A stretch of DNA of 64,000 nt from Megalobrama amblycephala (GCF_018812025.1 NC_063049.1:35655447-35719446); one strand, 5' to 3'. Positions 10,719 through 23,905 are shown, counted from the first letter of the stretch. A program made the numbers and translations. Notes: generated from the letters alone by a model not told the origin.

Positions 10719-13700
10719 TGACAATATGAATTTACAGCAGACTTGTCAGTGTGAGGTGCTGGGAATCATATCTTGCGTACTTAATTCTTAGAGGTGTCAT
10801 TTTCCTCCATACTGTGTAATCATTTACTGTGTAAACCCTGTGGAAAAGAATGGCAGACAATTATTTTTGCACATTCTGTAATCCATGATTAACCTTGACA
10901 ACCTTAACACATACCCTGGCCACGATTCAATTTGGCGGGATTAAAGTATTGTCATGTGGTGCATGCAGTATGACTACCATTAACCACACTGTTTACTGCA
11001 CAAGCAGTTCTACTGGCCTAGACTATAGACGTATCAAATCTGACAGAATAAAAATGTCGAGACAACTGTGATGCCTTGAATTCAAATGATTCGATCTCCT
11101 CTGCTTTGTTCATATATCTGTGGATGCTCATAAAAGGTGTGTGACCTATATTTGTGCAAAAACAAAACATAAAAAGATTGTAAATATGCCATACAATTAA
11201 CATGCCCACAGCACCTCTCAATAAAACAAACAGTGTAAAAAAAAATCTGATTTTCTGCATTCATTGAGCTAATTAGAAAATACTCGGGGATAGAGTTCTG
11301 CCCTAACCCTAAGTAGTAAAGTTAGGCACGCCACTTGTGTTCACGGACATGAATGTTACAGTACCTCAAATTGTATGACATTTTGTGGAGAGGTTTGCTA
11401 TTCCTTTCGAAGCAATCAGACTTACGATTTTCACCTGGTGGATGCTAAAACAACAATAAAATTCCCATGGAGAATGGAGAAAAATCCCAGACTTGGACTG
11501 AAGGACCATATGATAAAGGCCATTTTTTAAAGTAGTTCTGTCGTGTTACCAAGTTATGTGATAAATATGAAACAGAAGAAACTGAAAGAAGGTAACAGCT
11601 GAGGTATCAAGGAAGGCCATGGTTTTATTTATTGGCGTAGCAGTGTTTTTTCCCTTTTCTTTAGGTTACAGAACTAAGATTGCACAGTTTACAGGTAAAA
11701 CAATTCTGTCTGAATTATACACTGAAATATGAAAGACAACCATTTTGGTTAGAATCATCAGCACCTCATCAAACATTTATAAGATGGAGATCTCAGGAGA
11801 AATCAGCTCGACAGTACAAGCTGGTACAAATGTAGTCTGACTGCAGTGTATTTTATTTATTTAATTCATTTATTTGAAGCATATTTTTCTGTGATACATG
11901 ATCGCACACTTTTGTTAGTTCATCCTAAACCAAATGTAACCTTTTTCTATTTGGCCTATTATAATTAAGGAAGATAAGGAGAGTAATGAACACCGTGAAT
12001 CTTGTACTGATTGTACTTTGAGATACTGACATATACTGAAGTTCTACTCTGAGCACATTCAGTAATGTGCTAAAAGGCCTCACAAAATATACCACTTTAA
12101 GTCCTTCTTTCATATCATAAGATTTCACTCTGCATTTATGACTTTCTATGCAAAAGTAAAATGGTCAAAGTGCAGTCCTTGCTCTTAACAGTGACTACCC
12201 ACTTCTTCAGTGGCCTTGGTTCCGGAAGTAATTTTCTCATTCATGTTCTCCATAGGGATTTGAAAAAGTTCCTCAGTAAAGAGTTTAAAGCCATGAACCA
12301 AACTGCCAGCTCCAACAACAACCTTTTATTTGAAGCAAAAAAAGTGTTTGACAATCTGAAAAACAAGTCAAAGGTACAAAACTATGAGCTTAAATTTTAA
12401 GTTAATCACAACATATTCTGACATATACAAAAATATAGGTTCTTTGAGAGATTTATTTGATTACAGGATTCAGGTGGTCACTGGTGAGTTCCTTCAGAAC
12501 AGGTTTTCATGGTAACCTTATGATTAAGTAGATCCTTCCCTCTGAATTTAAGGTTTTTTTTAATGTAGTTGAAATCACACTGACTTGTGAAGAAGCATAA
12601 ATCATCACTTAACCACCTCAGAGCTCAGGTAGATTTTAAAAGCTTTATACATTTATCATTAAAAATCGATCTCTATGGAGAAAACTAATGTGATTTTTAC
12701 TTCCAGAACCCAACTGTTGCACTCTATTGATCTGGAAATCATTAAAGGGATTCTGGCTACCTGACAGCATGGCACAAGATTCAGAAGTGCCAATATATCC
12801 ATCAATAAAAAGCATTGGTGAGCAGCTGTTAAAACACTACCAGAAGAGTAATTGTGCTTGTATTAACGATCATTAAGGACATTGGCGTGTTTGGTCCCCA
12901 GTCTGAATTTTTTCTTTCTCTTAGCAAGGGGTTTGGCAGTCTTGGTAGCAATATGTAATTTTCAGTTTCTTTTTAAAACTTTAAGAATTGCATATTTGAT
13001 CTGCACAGAAGAAAACTTCTATTAACAAAATTATATAATGGCTTGATACACAAATTTTGGGAGGATGGATGGATGGATGTAATCCTTCCCCTTGAATGTA
13101 TTGTCTCATGCCATCATCATGAGGATACAGATTGATTAACATCTTTAAACATCTCTAAATCTAAGAATGTGTCATTGATAAATAATGTCTGGCCATAGTG
13201 ACCACAAAGTTGTTGATTTTGTACCAGGAATTACAGGTGACAGTTGTCATGTCAAAAAAAGGTTAGCGGTGAAGTAACGTACACTTATTGATCCCTAAAA
13301 GCCAGCACTGGCCCCTTAAAGACAAACTGTGACCCCTGAGCAGATGCTCTGTACATGTGTAAATGTGTGTTCAGCGAAAGCCATGGCAAAAATCCAGTCA
13401 TTTAAATAGGTGATTGAGAATTTCACCTGAGGGCGAAAGATTTCCCCATGTAGATTTCTCTACAGGTACAAGTTGATCACTCAAATTTACTATGTATGTT
13501 GACCAACAGAAAGCTGCTTGATTTGAAAGTGACTTGGATTGAAGTGGCAACAGACAATGAACCTTTTTCCCCCTATAAAATTTTGCAGAAAGCCAATGTG
13601 ACCACACCGATGGATGGATGGATGGATGGATGGATGGATGGAAAATAGAAATGAGGTACTGTCTGATGTGCTGAGCCACATAAACATGAAATACTAAAGG

Positions 13701-14042
13701 CAAAAAGATGAAGTCTATAATTAACATGGTTGGGATGACTGTGGCCTTTGCACAATTTCAGGGACTCTCCAATTAAACAACTGGGCTTTGAGGGTAAACA
13801 AGAGACATAAAAAGATGCTGTCTTGTAATATAACAGCTCCATGGCCATTTCTTAAGAAAACACAAAAAAATGGCTGAATATTTCATGTGAATCCTATAAA
13901 GAGATTTTCAGAGAGCCAAAGAACATCTTCCCAAAATCACATGATTCTCCACTGGCCTTCATTTGTCGATCTGAAAGCTTTCCTTTACAGTACATACAGA
14001 GTGAGCCAGTCCAATCCAATCTTAATACACAGAGTTAAAAAC
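10719..14042. other. hibch-smAKAP spacer, convergent genes
   Basis: AT-rich interval between two genes that converge here. It must hold both 3' UTRs; AATAAA at 11047-11052 is one candidate hibch polyadenylation signal, while no single smAKAP signal stands out. It has an ATGG microsatellite (13610-13642). No conserved coding sequence was recognised. Confidence 0.5.
13610..13642. repeat. (ATGG)n microsatellite
   Basis: About eight perfect GATG units, with a shorter run of the same motif near 13064-13079. The reverse-frame HPSI-repeat ORFs over it are artefacts of the microsatellite. Confidence 0.9.
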
Positions 14043-14312
14043 TTATGGCACATCACATTCAATGTAGGGGATGTCACTATACCGGCTGTCCACCTCTGCC
14101 CATTGTTGTACCGCCCGGGCCACAATTTCCTCTGAGAGTCTCTGGGCATAGTCCAGCAGTACCGGATTGACCCCTACTGAGTCCTCCATGGAGCCGATCT
14201 CTGAGAAAACTAGAGCAGCTTTATCTCCTTGCTTTCCTGACTTGCCATCCACTTTCTCCGATGAGCTGGAATTCTGAGTAGGGTCGCGGTGCTTGGATTT
14301 CATGCATCCCAT
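14043..14312 (-). CDS. c2orf88: small membrane A-kinase anchoring protein (smAKAP, C2orf88 homologue)
   Basis: An 89-residue protein encoded in one uninterrupted exon. It begins MGCMKSK: Gly2 is the expected N-myristoylation site and Cys3 the palmitoylation site that hold smAKAP at the plasma membrane. Residues about 50-72 (VLLDYAQRLSEEIVARAVQQ) form the amphipathic helix that, in the family, binds type I regulatory subunits of PKA. The C terminus DIPYIE is strongly conserved. The linker between (residues 8-45) is Ser/Lys-rich and variable. I chose the internal ATG at 14310-14312 over the longer upstream ATG because only it gives the acylated MGC terminus. A splice acceptor at 14513/14514 upstream implies a non-coding first exon. 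Its position between hibch and mstn matches vertebrate synteny. The call is firm. Confidence 0.93.
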   Translation of the reverse strand: MGCMKSKHRDPTQNSSSSEKVDGKSGKQGDKAALVFSEIGSMEDSVGVNPVLLDYAQRLSEEIVARAVQQWAEVDSRYSDIPYIECDVP

Positions 14313-14513
14313 GATATAAATAATGTAGCATTGATTTGAAAGCAGTGAGGGGAAGAGATGCAAAAATGGCGTGATACAGAGGTTATATTCCCTTGGTTGG
14401 CAGTTTATAGGGTTTTGTATGGGTAAGAAGCTAGGATGTAGGTATTTCTGTACAAAGTGTAGTTGAGACACTCCAGATGGTCAGCCATGATGTATAGCGT
14501 TCTCACACTTGCC
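14313..14513 (-). other. c2orf88: smAKAP 5' UTR part of the coding exon
   Basis: Reading the minus strand, cttcttcacacag ends at 14514 and would open the exon at 14513, giving a 201-nt leader before the ATG. A possible donor of an upstream non-coding exon (GG/GTATGT on the minus strand) lies near 15807, but this is unverified. Confidence 0.5.
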
Positions 14514-17500
14514 CTGTGTGAAGAAGACGCATGTTTTCAGTGAGTTATTGCTTGTCTTTGCCTGGCTATATATATTTTCATGATGACTTTTTTCAGTGTC
14601 TTGGCAACCTTGTCTATGACACTGTAATGACTTGATTTTCACAGGAATGAGGATTTCCTCAAGAGGCAGTATAAAGAAAAATATATAACTGCAAGTGCTT
14701 AAATATGGTATTTAAATAGCATGACTAGATATGCTATTTATTAATGATGGCAAGTCCGACTAATTTCCGTGAATCCACTTAATCTTTTTTTCTTAAACCA
14801 AAGAAGAGCCATTTAAAAAGATTCAGAGGTTCTTTTTACGCGAACACGTAATAATGTCAAGTGTCGCGGAGGTATGACATATCATACATGCTCTGATAGC
14901 GTTTCAGTTCAATCATGGGGGTTTTCTATTTATAAGCGTATTTAGCCCAGTTCAGATTCAGCTCATGAAATCATTTAAAACCTAGAACAATTTGTATTTA
15001 CATGAAACACGATAACGTTTTATAGTATGTTTCATTTGTAATCTAAATCTGCTTTTCTCCACATCAGCGACACCGGTTCATTTGCTTCACATTAAAAGGA
15101 TCCTATTGACTTGAAAACCTGTGGACCGATTCAGTTCGATTTTCGAACGCATCGTTCAGACTGATTTTGTGAACGGGATCAACCTAATCATTCAAATGAT
15201 CCGACTCTAAAGAACGATTCGTTCACGATTCGGACGTCTATAACAGTTTAGCCATTTATCTCGTGCCTGCCTCATGAAACGCTGCTCCTGAGGACAGCTA
15301 ACAGACTTCTCCTCACAACGAAAGCCGGTGCTTCACTCCATTTGCTGCTATTACACAGATACCAACATCGATAATGTCTCATTTAAATATAAATCGCATT
15401 CTGTGAGAAATAGTGTGTATTCTAAATCTACAAGATCTTTTAGTCGTCCGTAAATATAATAATAATAATAATATTACTCTCGGTAGTTATTTTCGTTACT
15501 CAAACCGGTCGTATACATCATATGCATATCAGCCAAGGACAACCGACAATCACTGTCTGCAATTCTGAAGTGATCAACAGTTTAATAACATCATGATGGA
15601 TTATATCCTGGTTGCAGTGTTATACCCAGGGTGAACGAGATTAAAATTCCAGTTTTGTCGTTTTTCTAGTAAATTCCATGTGTCAAGAGAGCTTCAAGGT
15701 CAACTCAAAATGAGATTTCTGATTTTTAAAAATGCACGATGATCCGTTTTAGTAATCTAATGTTAAAAGTGCACATTCCAGTGATATAATCAGTGTGGGT
15801 ACATACCCCTTCGGACCGCAGGCTGCAAGCGTCAATGTTATGGATATAAAAATCGAAGAAATCGTTTAATCCACATCGAAATGCGTTATTTAAAAGGAAA
15901 ACTGCGATAAATCCACACTAATAACAGGCAGAAGCGCCTTCCTCGTCACCAGTCTCGGTTACTCCACAGGAGAATGAGAAAGCATGTTGATGAACTTGCT
16001 CTTGTAGGATAAGTCGGGTCAGAATTCAGCATGTGCGTCCGGAGTCCACATATAATGATGATGATAACGTTTCACATTCATTCCAGTGACAGGACAGCGC
16101 ATTAATCCGTGTTGTTAATGAATTCCTCCCTGTTCATTCAGACATGCAGAATTTGCAGCAGGGAAATTCTTTCTGTTTCACGTACACATTTAGTTCATGC
16201 TATCCTTGCCTAAACATTTGTTTGTAAACTGGGTAAAAATAGGTTACCGCAACACGCAGACACAGGTTGCGCCTCATTGTCTTTTTAAATACAATGTCGC
16301 CACCTAGTGGAATGAGTGTTTTCTCTACTATAGATAGACAAATACTGCTTGCCAAACTTTTTCATGCTAGGAGGACCCACCTAGAGATGTATAATGTAGT
16401 CGAGAACCACCAGAAACTAGCGAAATATGAGAAGATAAACGCATCTGGTATAATATAAATATATGTCTACAATGATACATACATGATTCAGTACCTTCAG
16501 TGAATGTTTCATCAGACTAGTAAATTGTGAGCTTGTGAGTTTTTGTCCAACAAAGTTGTTACATAAACAATCATTCCAAGTTAGATCATTTTATATTATG
16601 TTATGCATTATAATAGCATAATATAAATTTTAAATATATATAAATCCATTAGAACTTAATCAATAAAGTTTTCTCAGCGCTTCCGTTTCAGTTATTTCCG
16701 TCATTATCTTACTTTCGCAAACGAAAATATATTGCGATATTAAGTGATATTACGTAAGGGATAATGCCCTGTCATCGATCGTCTCATTATCGCAAAATGT
16801 TTCCAGACAGGGTGATCAGACGCCAAGCACAAGCGAAAGAGTTATTTTGCAATAATGACCGGATGACCGCACATTATCCCGTTAATTATACGGCTACTTG
16901 CCTAATAAATAAATGGACATAAAATATTGATTTGAGTTTAAAATATTTTATTATGTGAGAAGGAGAAACTGTGTAATGCATGGGAAATGGGTTTTCACGA
17001 ACAACAGTCTTAGCGATCATCAGAATTTTTAATTAATGATCCAACACGTTTATGTTTCCTGAAATAAATTAGAAGTTGTAGAAAAATTCTTTATATTTGT
17101 GTTTATTATGTTTGCGTATTAACTATCTCTCTTTCTATGTATCATTTTCCTAATGACTCGCACTGTGAAGAATTCAGGACGCGTTTTACACAAGTCGTTC
17201 CACAAGATGGCGCCATGTATCTTACTCACGGATCTAAACAACTAAAGAAGCTGCAACTATGAGGGAGCGTGTTAAGCAAACAAAATGAATTGTGATTATT
17301 CAATATGCATGTTACTGTTAAGAATTACATACGTAGTTAAACTGCACTACATTGACAGATACTACGTGAATATTATCCAAATGCCTCTTTTTCAAATACC
17401 ACAAGAAAAATGAGAAAGGGGGAAACTAAATGTCACAAAGGCAGTGTTTGAGAACATAACTGTCATCTTAGCAAGTTATTCACATGTATAATTCACACGT

Positions 17501-17859
17501 TAGGGCTACCAATCACCTACAATATATAAAACATGCTGCTCATGCTGTCAAGTATCAAGGTGCCTTATATTGCAATGACCTGTTTTTATTATTAAAACAA
17601 ATATTCTGTTGCTTATTATTTAATATACATAAATATCACATGTAGCCTTCACGTTATGAGTCAGTTGCGTTTGACCACAGACACACAGGGAGTACGCTGG
17701 CTGTGAAATATTATAATAAATGTGCGTATTATTCATATACATGTGCATAATTTGCATTCAAGTTCAACTGGTTCCTCCACGAGTCCTCTAAGATGTGTCA
17801 TACCTCTTTAAGAACTGCGAAAGAAGTCCAGCTCTGTCCATTAGGTTTATTGTTGCCAG
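14514..17859. other. divergent spacer between smAKAP and mstnb
   Basis: The two genes are transcribed away from each other, so both promoters or upstream exons fall here. It contains a block of gaacgattcgttcac-like sequence at about 15120-15235 (a similar block is in mstnb intron 2), a short (AAT) run near 15455-15472, and an imperfect palindrome at 16758-16880. No coding sequence was recognised. Confidence 0.55.
16758..16880. repeat. imperfect palindrome upstream of mstnb
   Basis: gggataatg (16758-16766) pairs with cattatccc (16872-16880), and inside it cattatcgcaaaat (16785-16798) pairs with attttgcaataatg (16844-16857). It could be a small inverted-repeat element or a structured regulatory region; the sequence does not decide. 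Confidence 0.6.
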
Positions 17860-17865
17860 CTCAGC

Positions 17866-17917
17866 CAATCATTGAATCTTACGACACAATAGAGTGGCCA
17901 AAGTTGCAGTATAAAAA
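17866..17917 (+). promoter_or_regulatory. mstnb: mstnb core promoter: CCAAT box and TATA box
   Basis: CCAAT at 17866-17870 is followed by TATAAAAA at 17910-17917, 109 bp before the start codon at its nearest. This arrangement is expected for vertebrate myostatin promoters. E-box motifs (CANNTG) that could bind myogenic bHLH factors occur upstream at 17662-17667 (CAGTTG), 17740-17745 (CATGTG) and 17765-17770 (CAACTG). The transcription start is inferred to lie near 17940. Confidence 0.75.
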
Positions 17918-18025
17918 GCCTTGCCGAATTTAAGCATGACATCTACTTGTCCGGTGCGTGGTGAGGTTCATTTCCATAGCAAATCAGATCAAACATAGCA
18001 AACATCCTCTAGCACGCCTTGGAAC

Positions 18026-18401
18026 ATGCATTTTACGCAGGTTTTAATTTCTCTAAGTGTATTAATTGCATGTGGTCCAGTGGGTAATGGAGATATAACG
18101 GCGCACCAGCAGCCTTCCACAGCCACGGAGGAAAGCGAGCAGTGTTCCACATGTGAGTTTAGACAACACAGCAAGCTGATGAGACTGCATGCCATCAAGT
18201 CCCAAATTCTTAGCAAACTCCGACTCAAACAGGCTCCAAACATCAGCCGGGACGTGGTCAAACAGCTGTTACCCAAAGCACCGCCTTTGCAACAACTTCT
18301 GGATCAGTACGACGTTCTGGGGGATGACAGTAAGGATGGAGCTGTGGAAGAGGATGATGAACATGCCACCACAGAGACCATCATGACCATGGCCACAGAG
18401 C
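18026..18401 (+). CDS. mstnb: mstnb exon 1: signal peptide and N-terminal prodomain
   Basis: 376 nt starting [20 protein letters not shown] and ending MTMATE plus the first base of Pro, donor c/gtaagg. It contains the paired prodomain cysteines CSTC at residues 40-43 and the tolloid-site Asp76. The reading frame that runs on past the donor to 18451 is intronic. Confidence 0.97.
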
Positions 18402-20923
18402 GTAAGGATCATCTATTTCAAAGATTCATTCATGTAAATGTATCCTCTTAACAATGGACAAAGAATATGTCTACTTGGAGAGACCCTTTACGCAGTCTTT
18501 GTGGCCAAGCCAGTTGCACCCACAAGGCAGCTATTGGGCATAAAATGCACAGTTAAGATGTATAAAGACGATTCCTGTTTTTTGAGGCTTTGTGCCCCTC
18601 TTTTCTCAGCCTTGCTAAAGCAATTTTACGCACGCTGAACATGGAAGCGCGGCAAAAGCGCACCAGCGTCGGTCAGAAGAAAATGTTTTCACCTTTACTA
18701 CACGTGATAGGCTATAAACTGTAAATCGGTTCGTATCTTAGCCAATCTTTAGGTTAAAATGTGTAGCCTATTATGTGTAACGCCTTTTATATGTAGTGTC
18801 TAAATATAGACACCATATCTGTAGCCGATCCATTCGTTTTTAAAGGCTTCTGCAATGCCGTATGTACTATATGATTTGCATGTCTTTTTCATTTTTTTTC
18901 CTTTTAAATAACTACATGTATACAAACTACAAAGGCTATATTGTCGATCAAAATTTTACATATAAATGTCTCCTTTATGTCTTTAATGTATTTGATTTTG
19001 TGGGCGTAGTCAACGTTATTTCTTTAAAAGTTACATTTTACATTTTGTCTCTTTTCATTTATATCAGTGCGTCATTTCACGGACCTCTTTAAATAGGCTA
19101 ATAAAACTGAAAACCAGTAGATCCCGTATAATCACTCTGATTTACTTTCTCTTCTTTGTTTTTCAGCCGACCCCATCGTTCAAGTAGATCGGAAACCGAA
19201 GTGTTGTTTTTTCTCCTTCAGTCCGAAAATCCAAGCGAACCGGATCGTAAGAGCGCAGCTCTGGGTTCATCTGAGACCGGCGGAAGAAGCGACCACCGTC
19301 TTCTTACAGATATCACGGCTGATGCCCATTACGGACGGAGGAAGACACATACGAATACGATCCCTGAAGATCGATGTGAACGCAGGAGTCACGTCTTGGC
19401 AGAGTATAGACGTAAAGCAGGTGCTCTCGGTGTGGTTAAGACAACCGGAGACCAACTGGGGCATCGAGATAAACGCGTATGACGCGAAGGGAAACGACTT
19501 GGCCGTCACCTCAGCTGAGGCTGGAGAGGATGGACTGGTGAGTTGAGCTGTTTTGTTACCAAATGTGCGTTTTTTTACACAATACAGCCGCTTTTAGACA
19601 GAGCTCTGCCAGCAGAAATCGACAATATCGAGAAATTATATGGTCTAGTTAAACAACATTTTGTTTTAAATCACCCAAAAATGTGTGCACATTTTTATTA
19701 CTTGCATGTTTAGGGGCGCGCAACACCACAACAGAATTTAGAGCTCGAAACATTCGGGACCCGATACCTGAACGAATGATTCTTTCAATTCGGTTCTTTT
19801 GAGTGAATCAAAAGCGAACAGCGCGACCACTGTAATTCGGTTTTAGAACTAACGATTCTTTTGACCTAGTTCTTGTGATGAATCAACAGCGTTCATCACC
19901 GATTCCCGAACGAATGACTCTTATTGGCCGGTTCTTTTTCGTGAAAAACACTTAAGAATCAATCGAAACGGTTACAGACTTAAACTGACTCAAAGAATCG
20001 CAAGTTACTTTCGCCATATCTGACTCGAAACAAACTGAAAAAAATCACGTTAAGGCTCCTGAAACTTAAATCAGAGTAGTTAGTGGTTGTTCACATGACA
20101 ACTTGTGTGGTAATCAGTGGTACATTATAAAAAGAATGTTTTAGTATTTTTAACATAAATATAATGCAAAGTGTGAGAACAGTCATTAAAAAAGCAAAAA
20201 TTGTATTGCCTTATTTCTGTATATTGATTCTTCTGAAATCTAAAATGATCCCATGATTTGCTGAGGGCAGTAAATGCAATATGAATTGAATGATTTTTTT
20301 TTTTTTTTACCAGAAGAATCCTTAATGGCACCATTAAGGAACAGGAATTGTTAAGTGGAATCGGAACCAGAATCATTAAATTAATTCCCTTTCCTAATCA
20401 TATCCGTATTGGCTAGCTGTAGCATTCGTTAATGCTTGGACAAAGCAATTTCGAGGTCAGATGAGAGTTGTCGATAGGCCACAGATATGAAAGTACCAAG
20501 AGTAAACTGAAGCACTGGTTCTTTGGGTTCTTTCTCTCACAGCTCCCCTTTATGGAGGTGAAAATCTCAGAGGGCCCAAAGCGAATCCGGAGGGACTCTG
20601 GACTGGACTGCGACGAGAATTCCTCAGAGTCTCGATGCTGCAGATACCCTCTCACTGTGGACTTCGAGGACTTCGGCTGGGACTGGATTATTGCTCCGAA
20701 ACGCTATAAGGCGAATTACTGTTCGGGAGAATGCGACTACATGCACCTGCAGAAGTATCCCCACACCCATCTGGTGAACAAGGCCAATCCGCGAGGCACC
20801 GCCGGGCCCTGCTGCACCCCCACCAAGATGTCTCCCATCAACATGCTTTACTTCAATGGCAAAGAGCAGATCATCTACGGCAAGATCCCCTCAATGGTAG
20901 TAGACCGCTGTGGCTGCTCGTGA
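18026..20923 (+). CDS. mstnb: myostatin precursor (GDF8), complete, three exons
   Basis: Secreted TGF-beta family ligand that restrains skeletal muscle growth through activin type II receptors. Exons 18026-18401, 19167-19537 and 20543-20923 join in frame to 375 residues, the usual teleost length. A hydrophobic signal peptide covers about residues 1-22. The prodomain has an N-glycosylation sequon NIS at 72-74 directly before R75-D76, where tolloid proteases release the latent form in the family. The furin site RIRR ends at residue 266; the mature domain (267-375, 109 residues) has the nine cysteines of the knot, including RCC, CSGEC, GPCC and the C-terminal CGCS. The sequence is close to zebrafish mstnb, the ubiquitous muscle-expressed paralogue. 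No disruption is seen. A TATA box precedes it and AATAAA follows at 21852. Confidence 0.98.
19167..19537 (+). CDS. mstnb: mstnb exon 2: C-terminal prodomain
   Basis: 371 nt from acceptor ttttcag to donor gtgagt. It reads [20 protein letters not shown] through [15 protein letters not shown] to EDGL. Phase 1 in and phase 0 out match the flanking exons. Confidence 0.97.
19740..19985. repeat. gaacgaatgattctt-type repeat in mstnb intron 2
   Basis: Repeated permutations of gaacgaatgattctt, ggttcttttgagtgaatc and cgaacgaatgactc occur through this block. A related block lies at 15120-15235. It looks like a dispersed repeat, although the family is not recognised. Confidence 0.5.
20543..20923 (+). CDS. 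mstnb: mstnb exon 3: furin site and mature ligand
   Basis: 381 nt from acceptor tttctctcacag to the TGA at 20921-20923. It opens [11 protein letters not shown], then KRIRR and the mature domain with [37 protein letters not shown] and VVDRCGCS. Confidence 0.98.
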   Translation, partial: LPFMEVKISEGPKRIRRDSGLDCDENSSESRCCRYPLTVDFEDFGWDWIIAPKRYKANYCSGECDYMHLQKYPHTHLVNKANPRGTAGPCCTPTKMSPINMLYFNGKEQIIYGKIPSMVVDRCGCS

Positions 20924-21857
20924 ACCAGTGCCCAGACAGGACTTGATCCGTCTCAAAGACCCGGACATCTGATCACACCACCCACCATCCATTATCAGTG
21001 CTTTCCGCAAGACACTGTGCAATAGAAGGACGCTCACTCACTCTCTGGGCACTGCTTCATTTGACTATGTTTTTTGTCATTTTCCTCTAAATCAATATCT
21101 CTGCCACAGGAGTTCAATGTCACAAGGATATACTAAAGGAATGTCTACTGGCTGAACTTGGGAGTGGACACTATTTAAATGGACGACATTCTCTGCTTTA
21201 TTTCATGTTTTCACCTTGTCAGAATACTCTCATTAGGATACGCAGACAACATACAAAAATCGTATTATGCAACCACTCCGAAATACAATCTAGATCTTTG
21301 CTGTAACAGCTGTAACCGGTGAGCTTGTTTAAGAAGAGTATCCAAGAGAAACAGAGAGGGACTCTCGAACATTGAACAGAGCTTGAATACAGTTATCTGA
21401 CGCCAACTTCCACATACACTGCAATAAACACACAGATCGAATTGTTAATCATAGCTTTTGTCCACTACTCATCTGTCGAACAGGCCTACACACTTGAAGT
21501 ATTATTGAGATCGGCATTAGGGGAGAGAAGGACTTGAAGCAGAGGCGCTGTGAATGCGGTCTACACGTTGAAATGCGTTCGAGACAGAGACATCGGAACT
21601 GTAAGAATGAATGTTAATATCACGCTAACACTCTGTCTTCAAACCACACAGTTTGCACTATGGCAGACCAATAGAAAGAATTGGTTGCTAAAAATGTTGT
21701 AAAAACTGATTTTGATATGTTTGCTAATTGTATTGTATACTTGCCATTGTTTCCATTAACAGTTGCCTTTTTTTAACCACGGTTAGTACATGTATAAGAA
21801 CACGAAATAGCAAAAAAGTGTACGATATAAATCTATGTATCTGTTCAAACAAATAAA
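20924..21857 (+). other. mstnb: mstnb 3' UTR with polyadenylation signal at 21852-21857
   Basis: About 930 nt of non-coding sequence follow the stop and end with AATAAA at 21852-21857. The exact cleavage site is not visible. Confidence 0.75.
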
Positions 21858-23512
21858 GGTGCTTGCTTTATATGTTTAACTCTATTATTTCAAATGGCTT
21901 TACAAGAAAGGTTAAAACTGCATTGAGTTTTGAATCTTTAATATCTGGAAACATCTCATTCTGTACTTGAATGATTTAATCCGATTGGTTGATAAATATG
22001 GGACCTGAGCAGGGGAAATCGTTCCACGTTGTGTCTTTTTTATGTGCAATGCGTTTAGTGGATAAAGGGTGTTGTCCGAACTGTGTTAAGAGGTTCCTTT
22101 TGGGTTGAATTTACTATCATTTGACCTTTTCATTTGTTTTTCCCATAATGGCAGCAAGCTGCAGTGTTACATAAGCCCAAATTAACAAATCTCCCCTCGG
22201 AATAGTTCCGCGTGAGCATGCAGCAGAGTTTTCTTAAAGGACTTGTGCAGAAATGTTTTGACAGCATGGCTAATTAGACCAGGGCTTATTGGAGCCCTCA
22301 CTTCCGTCCAGAAGAGGGCGAACTCAGCACTGCCGAGATCTGCTTCCTTTCCTGCTGTGAGTTGGACAGATGCCATGGAAACCAGGTGGGAACTGCTCTG
22401 AAATGAACAGAGGGTTGTGGGAGATTAAAAGTCCCTGAGCAATAACATTTCTTTCCACATTTGGGTTGAGATAATGCGCCGTGGATTCGGGATCATTTGC
22501 CACATACAGTTAAACGTGGGTTCTTTAAAGCCTGAGCATCTCAAATGAACGCTCTTGAAAATATCGATAAGCGTTTTAACATCTCATAATCAGGTGCATC
22601 CCTTCGTAATTCATCCTGTTCTATATGCAGGAGCGTTCGTGCCATGAATCACGATCAGCAGAAGAATGATTGATTTGTTTTCTTGTGCATCTGATTTGCA
22701 ACGCCGTCCTTTGTGCCAGGTAATGGCAAGTGTATGATAAACAGGAACAGTAATGGTTTCCCCGAGTTGTTATATCTGTCACACGGGAAAAGTTTTCCTG
22801 GTCTCTGTGGTTTGACGGTTGCCAGCACATTCCCAGGTTGACAGGAGAGGAAGTGACTGTGAGAAAATGGGAAGGCAGCGTGGCTCCTCGGGGGACAGGA
22901 GACTCCGGGGGGAAACACATAGCTCATCTCAGTCACCAGGATTCCCCATATCCGCACGATCTGCAGGGGAGCCGGGTAGAGCTGTGTGCGCTCGGACAGG
23001 AGGGAAGCACCGTGTAGAAGGGGGAAGAGGGACAGCTGCCAGGTGTGGTCAAACATCTGCATCTTCACATTAACGTGCACAGTCTCTGGAGCAGCTGGGG
23101 AAACGCTTGGTTTGAGTGATGAGCTGAAAGTACACGCTGCCATGAGGCATCAGGTTGAATATTGATGGTAAGGTTGAAGACAGGTGACCAATGATGGATG
23201 CTACGCTATTGACATCTCACCTGGTCCGTTGCTGTGGTAAACATGCACTTTTCTATTACCTGTCTGCCAAAAAGCAATCAAACGATGACATTTTTTCATC
23301 ACAAGTTTACAGATGTCCTTCAGGTTTTAAACAAGAGACAAAATATTGTGAGTCGTGAAGATTATTCTAACTTTAATGAAGATTCTAAAGTGTGTTTAAT
23401 TAAATTAAAGTGGTTTTATGTTTCATATTTTTATTCTGGTCTAGTAAATTTATACATGCACAGCTGATATTTTAACGACTTCACCATAAATTAATAAACA
23501 TACACTATTAAT

Positions 23513-23905
23513 CAAAAGTTTGGGGTCAGTACAAATACTTTTATAACTCAAGGATACATTAAATTAATCGAAAGTGACTGTAAAAAGATTTATGTTACTA
23601 AATATTATTTCAAATAAATATTAAGCATCTGTTTTTAACCTTGATAATAATAAGGAATGTTTCTTGAGCAGCAAATCAGCATATCAGTATGATTTCTGAA
23701 GGATCATGTGATCTTGACTTGAGTAATGGCAGCTGAAATAAATTACATTTTAAAATATATTAAAATACAAAACACTTATTTTAAATTGCAATAATTTTTT
23801 ACAATATTACTGTTTTTACTGTATTTTTGATCAAATAAATGCAGCCTTTGTGAGCATAAGAGACTTTCAAAAACATTTTAAAAAACGTAGAGAATTCAAA
23901 CTTTT
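23513..23905. repeat. dispersed cyprinid repeat (agtttggggtcagta type)
   Basis: It begins aaaagtttggggtcagtaca and includes aggatcatgtgatcttgact, gtaatggcagctgaaat and ttactgtttttactgtattt. It is related to 7090-7445 and four other blocks listed there, plus a fragment at 57230-57345. Confidence 0.7.

Noticed and set aside
12161..12400. 79-residue plus-strand ORF with a possible exon between tccatag and gtacaa
   Set aside because: No domain recognised and no partner exon in phase; lies between convergent genes. RNA evidence would be needed.
18189..18451. Alternative frames and read-through past the mstnb exon 1 donor
   Set aside because: The true exon ends at 18401; the continuation is intron and the other frame is a shadow.
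22655..23143. 162-residue minus-strand ORF downstream of mstnb
   Set aside because: Two other ORFs overlap in different frames, composition is not protein-like, and no motif is recognisable; probably chance in GC-richer sequence.
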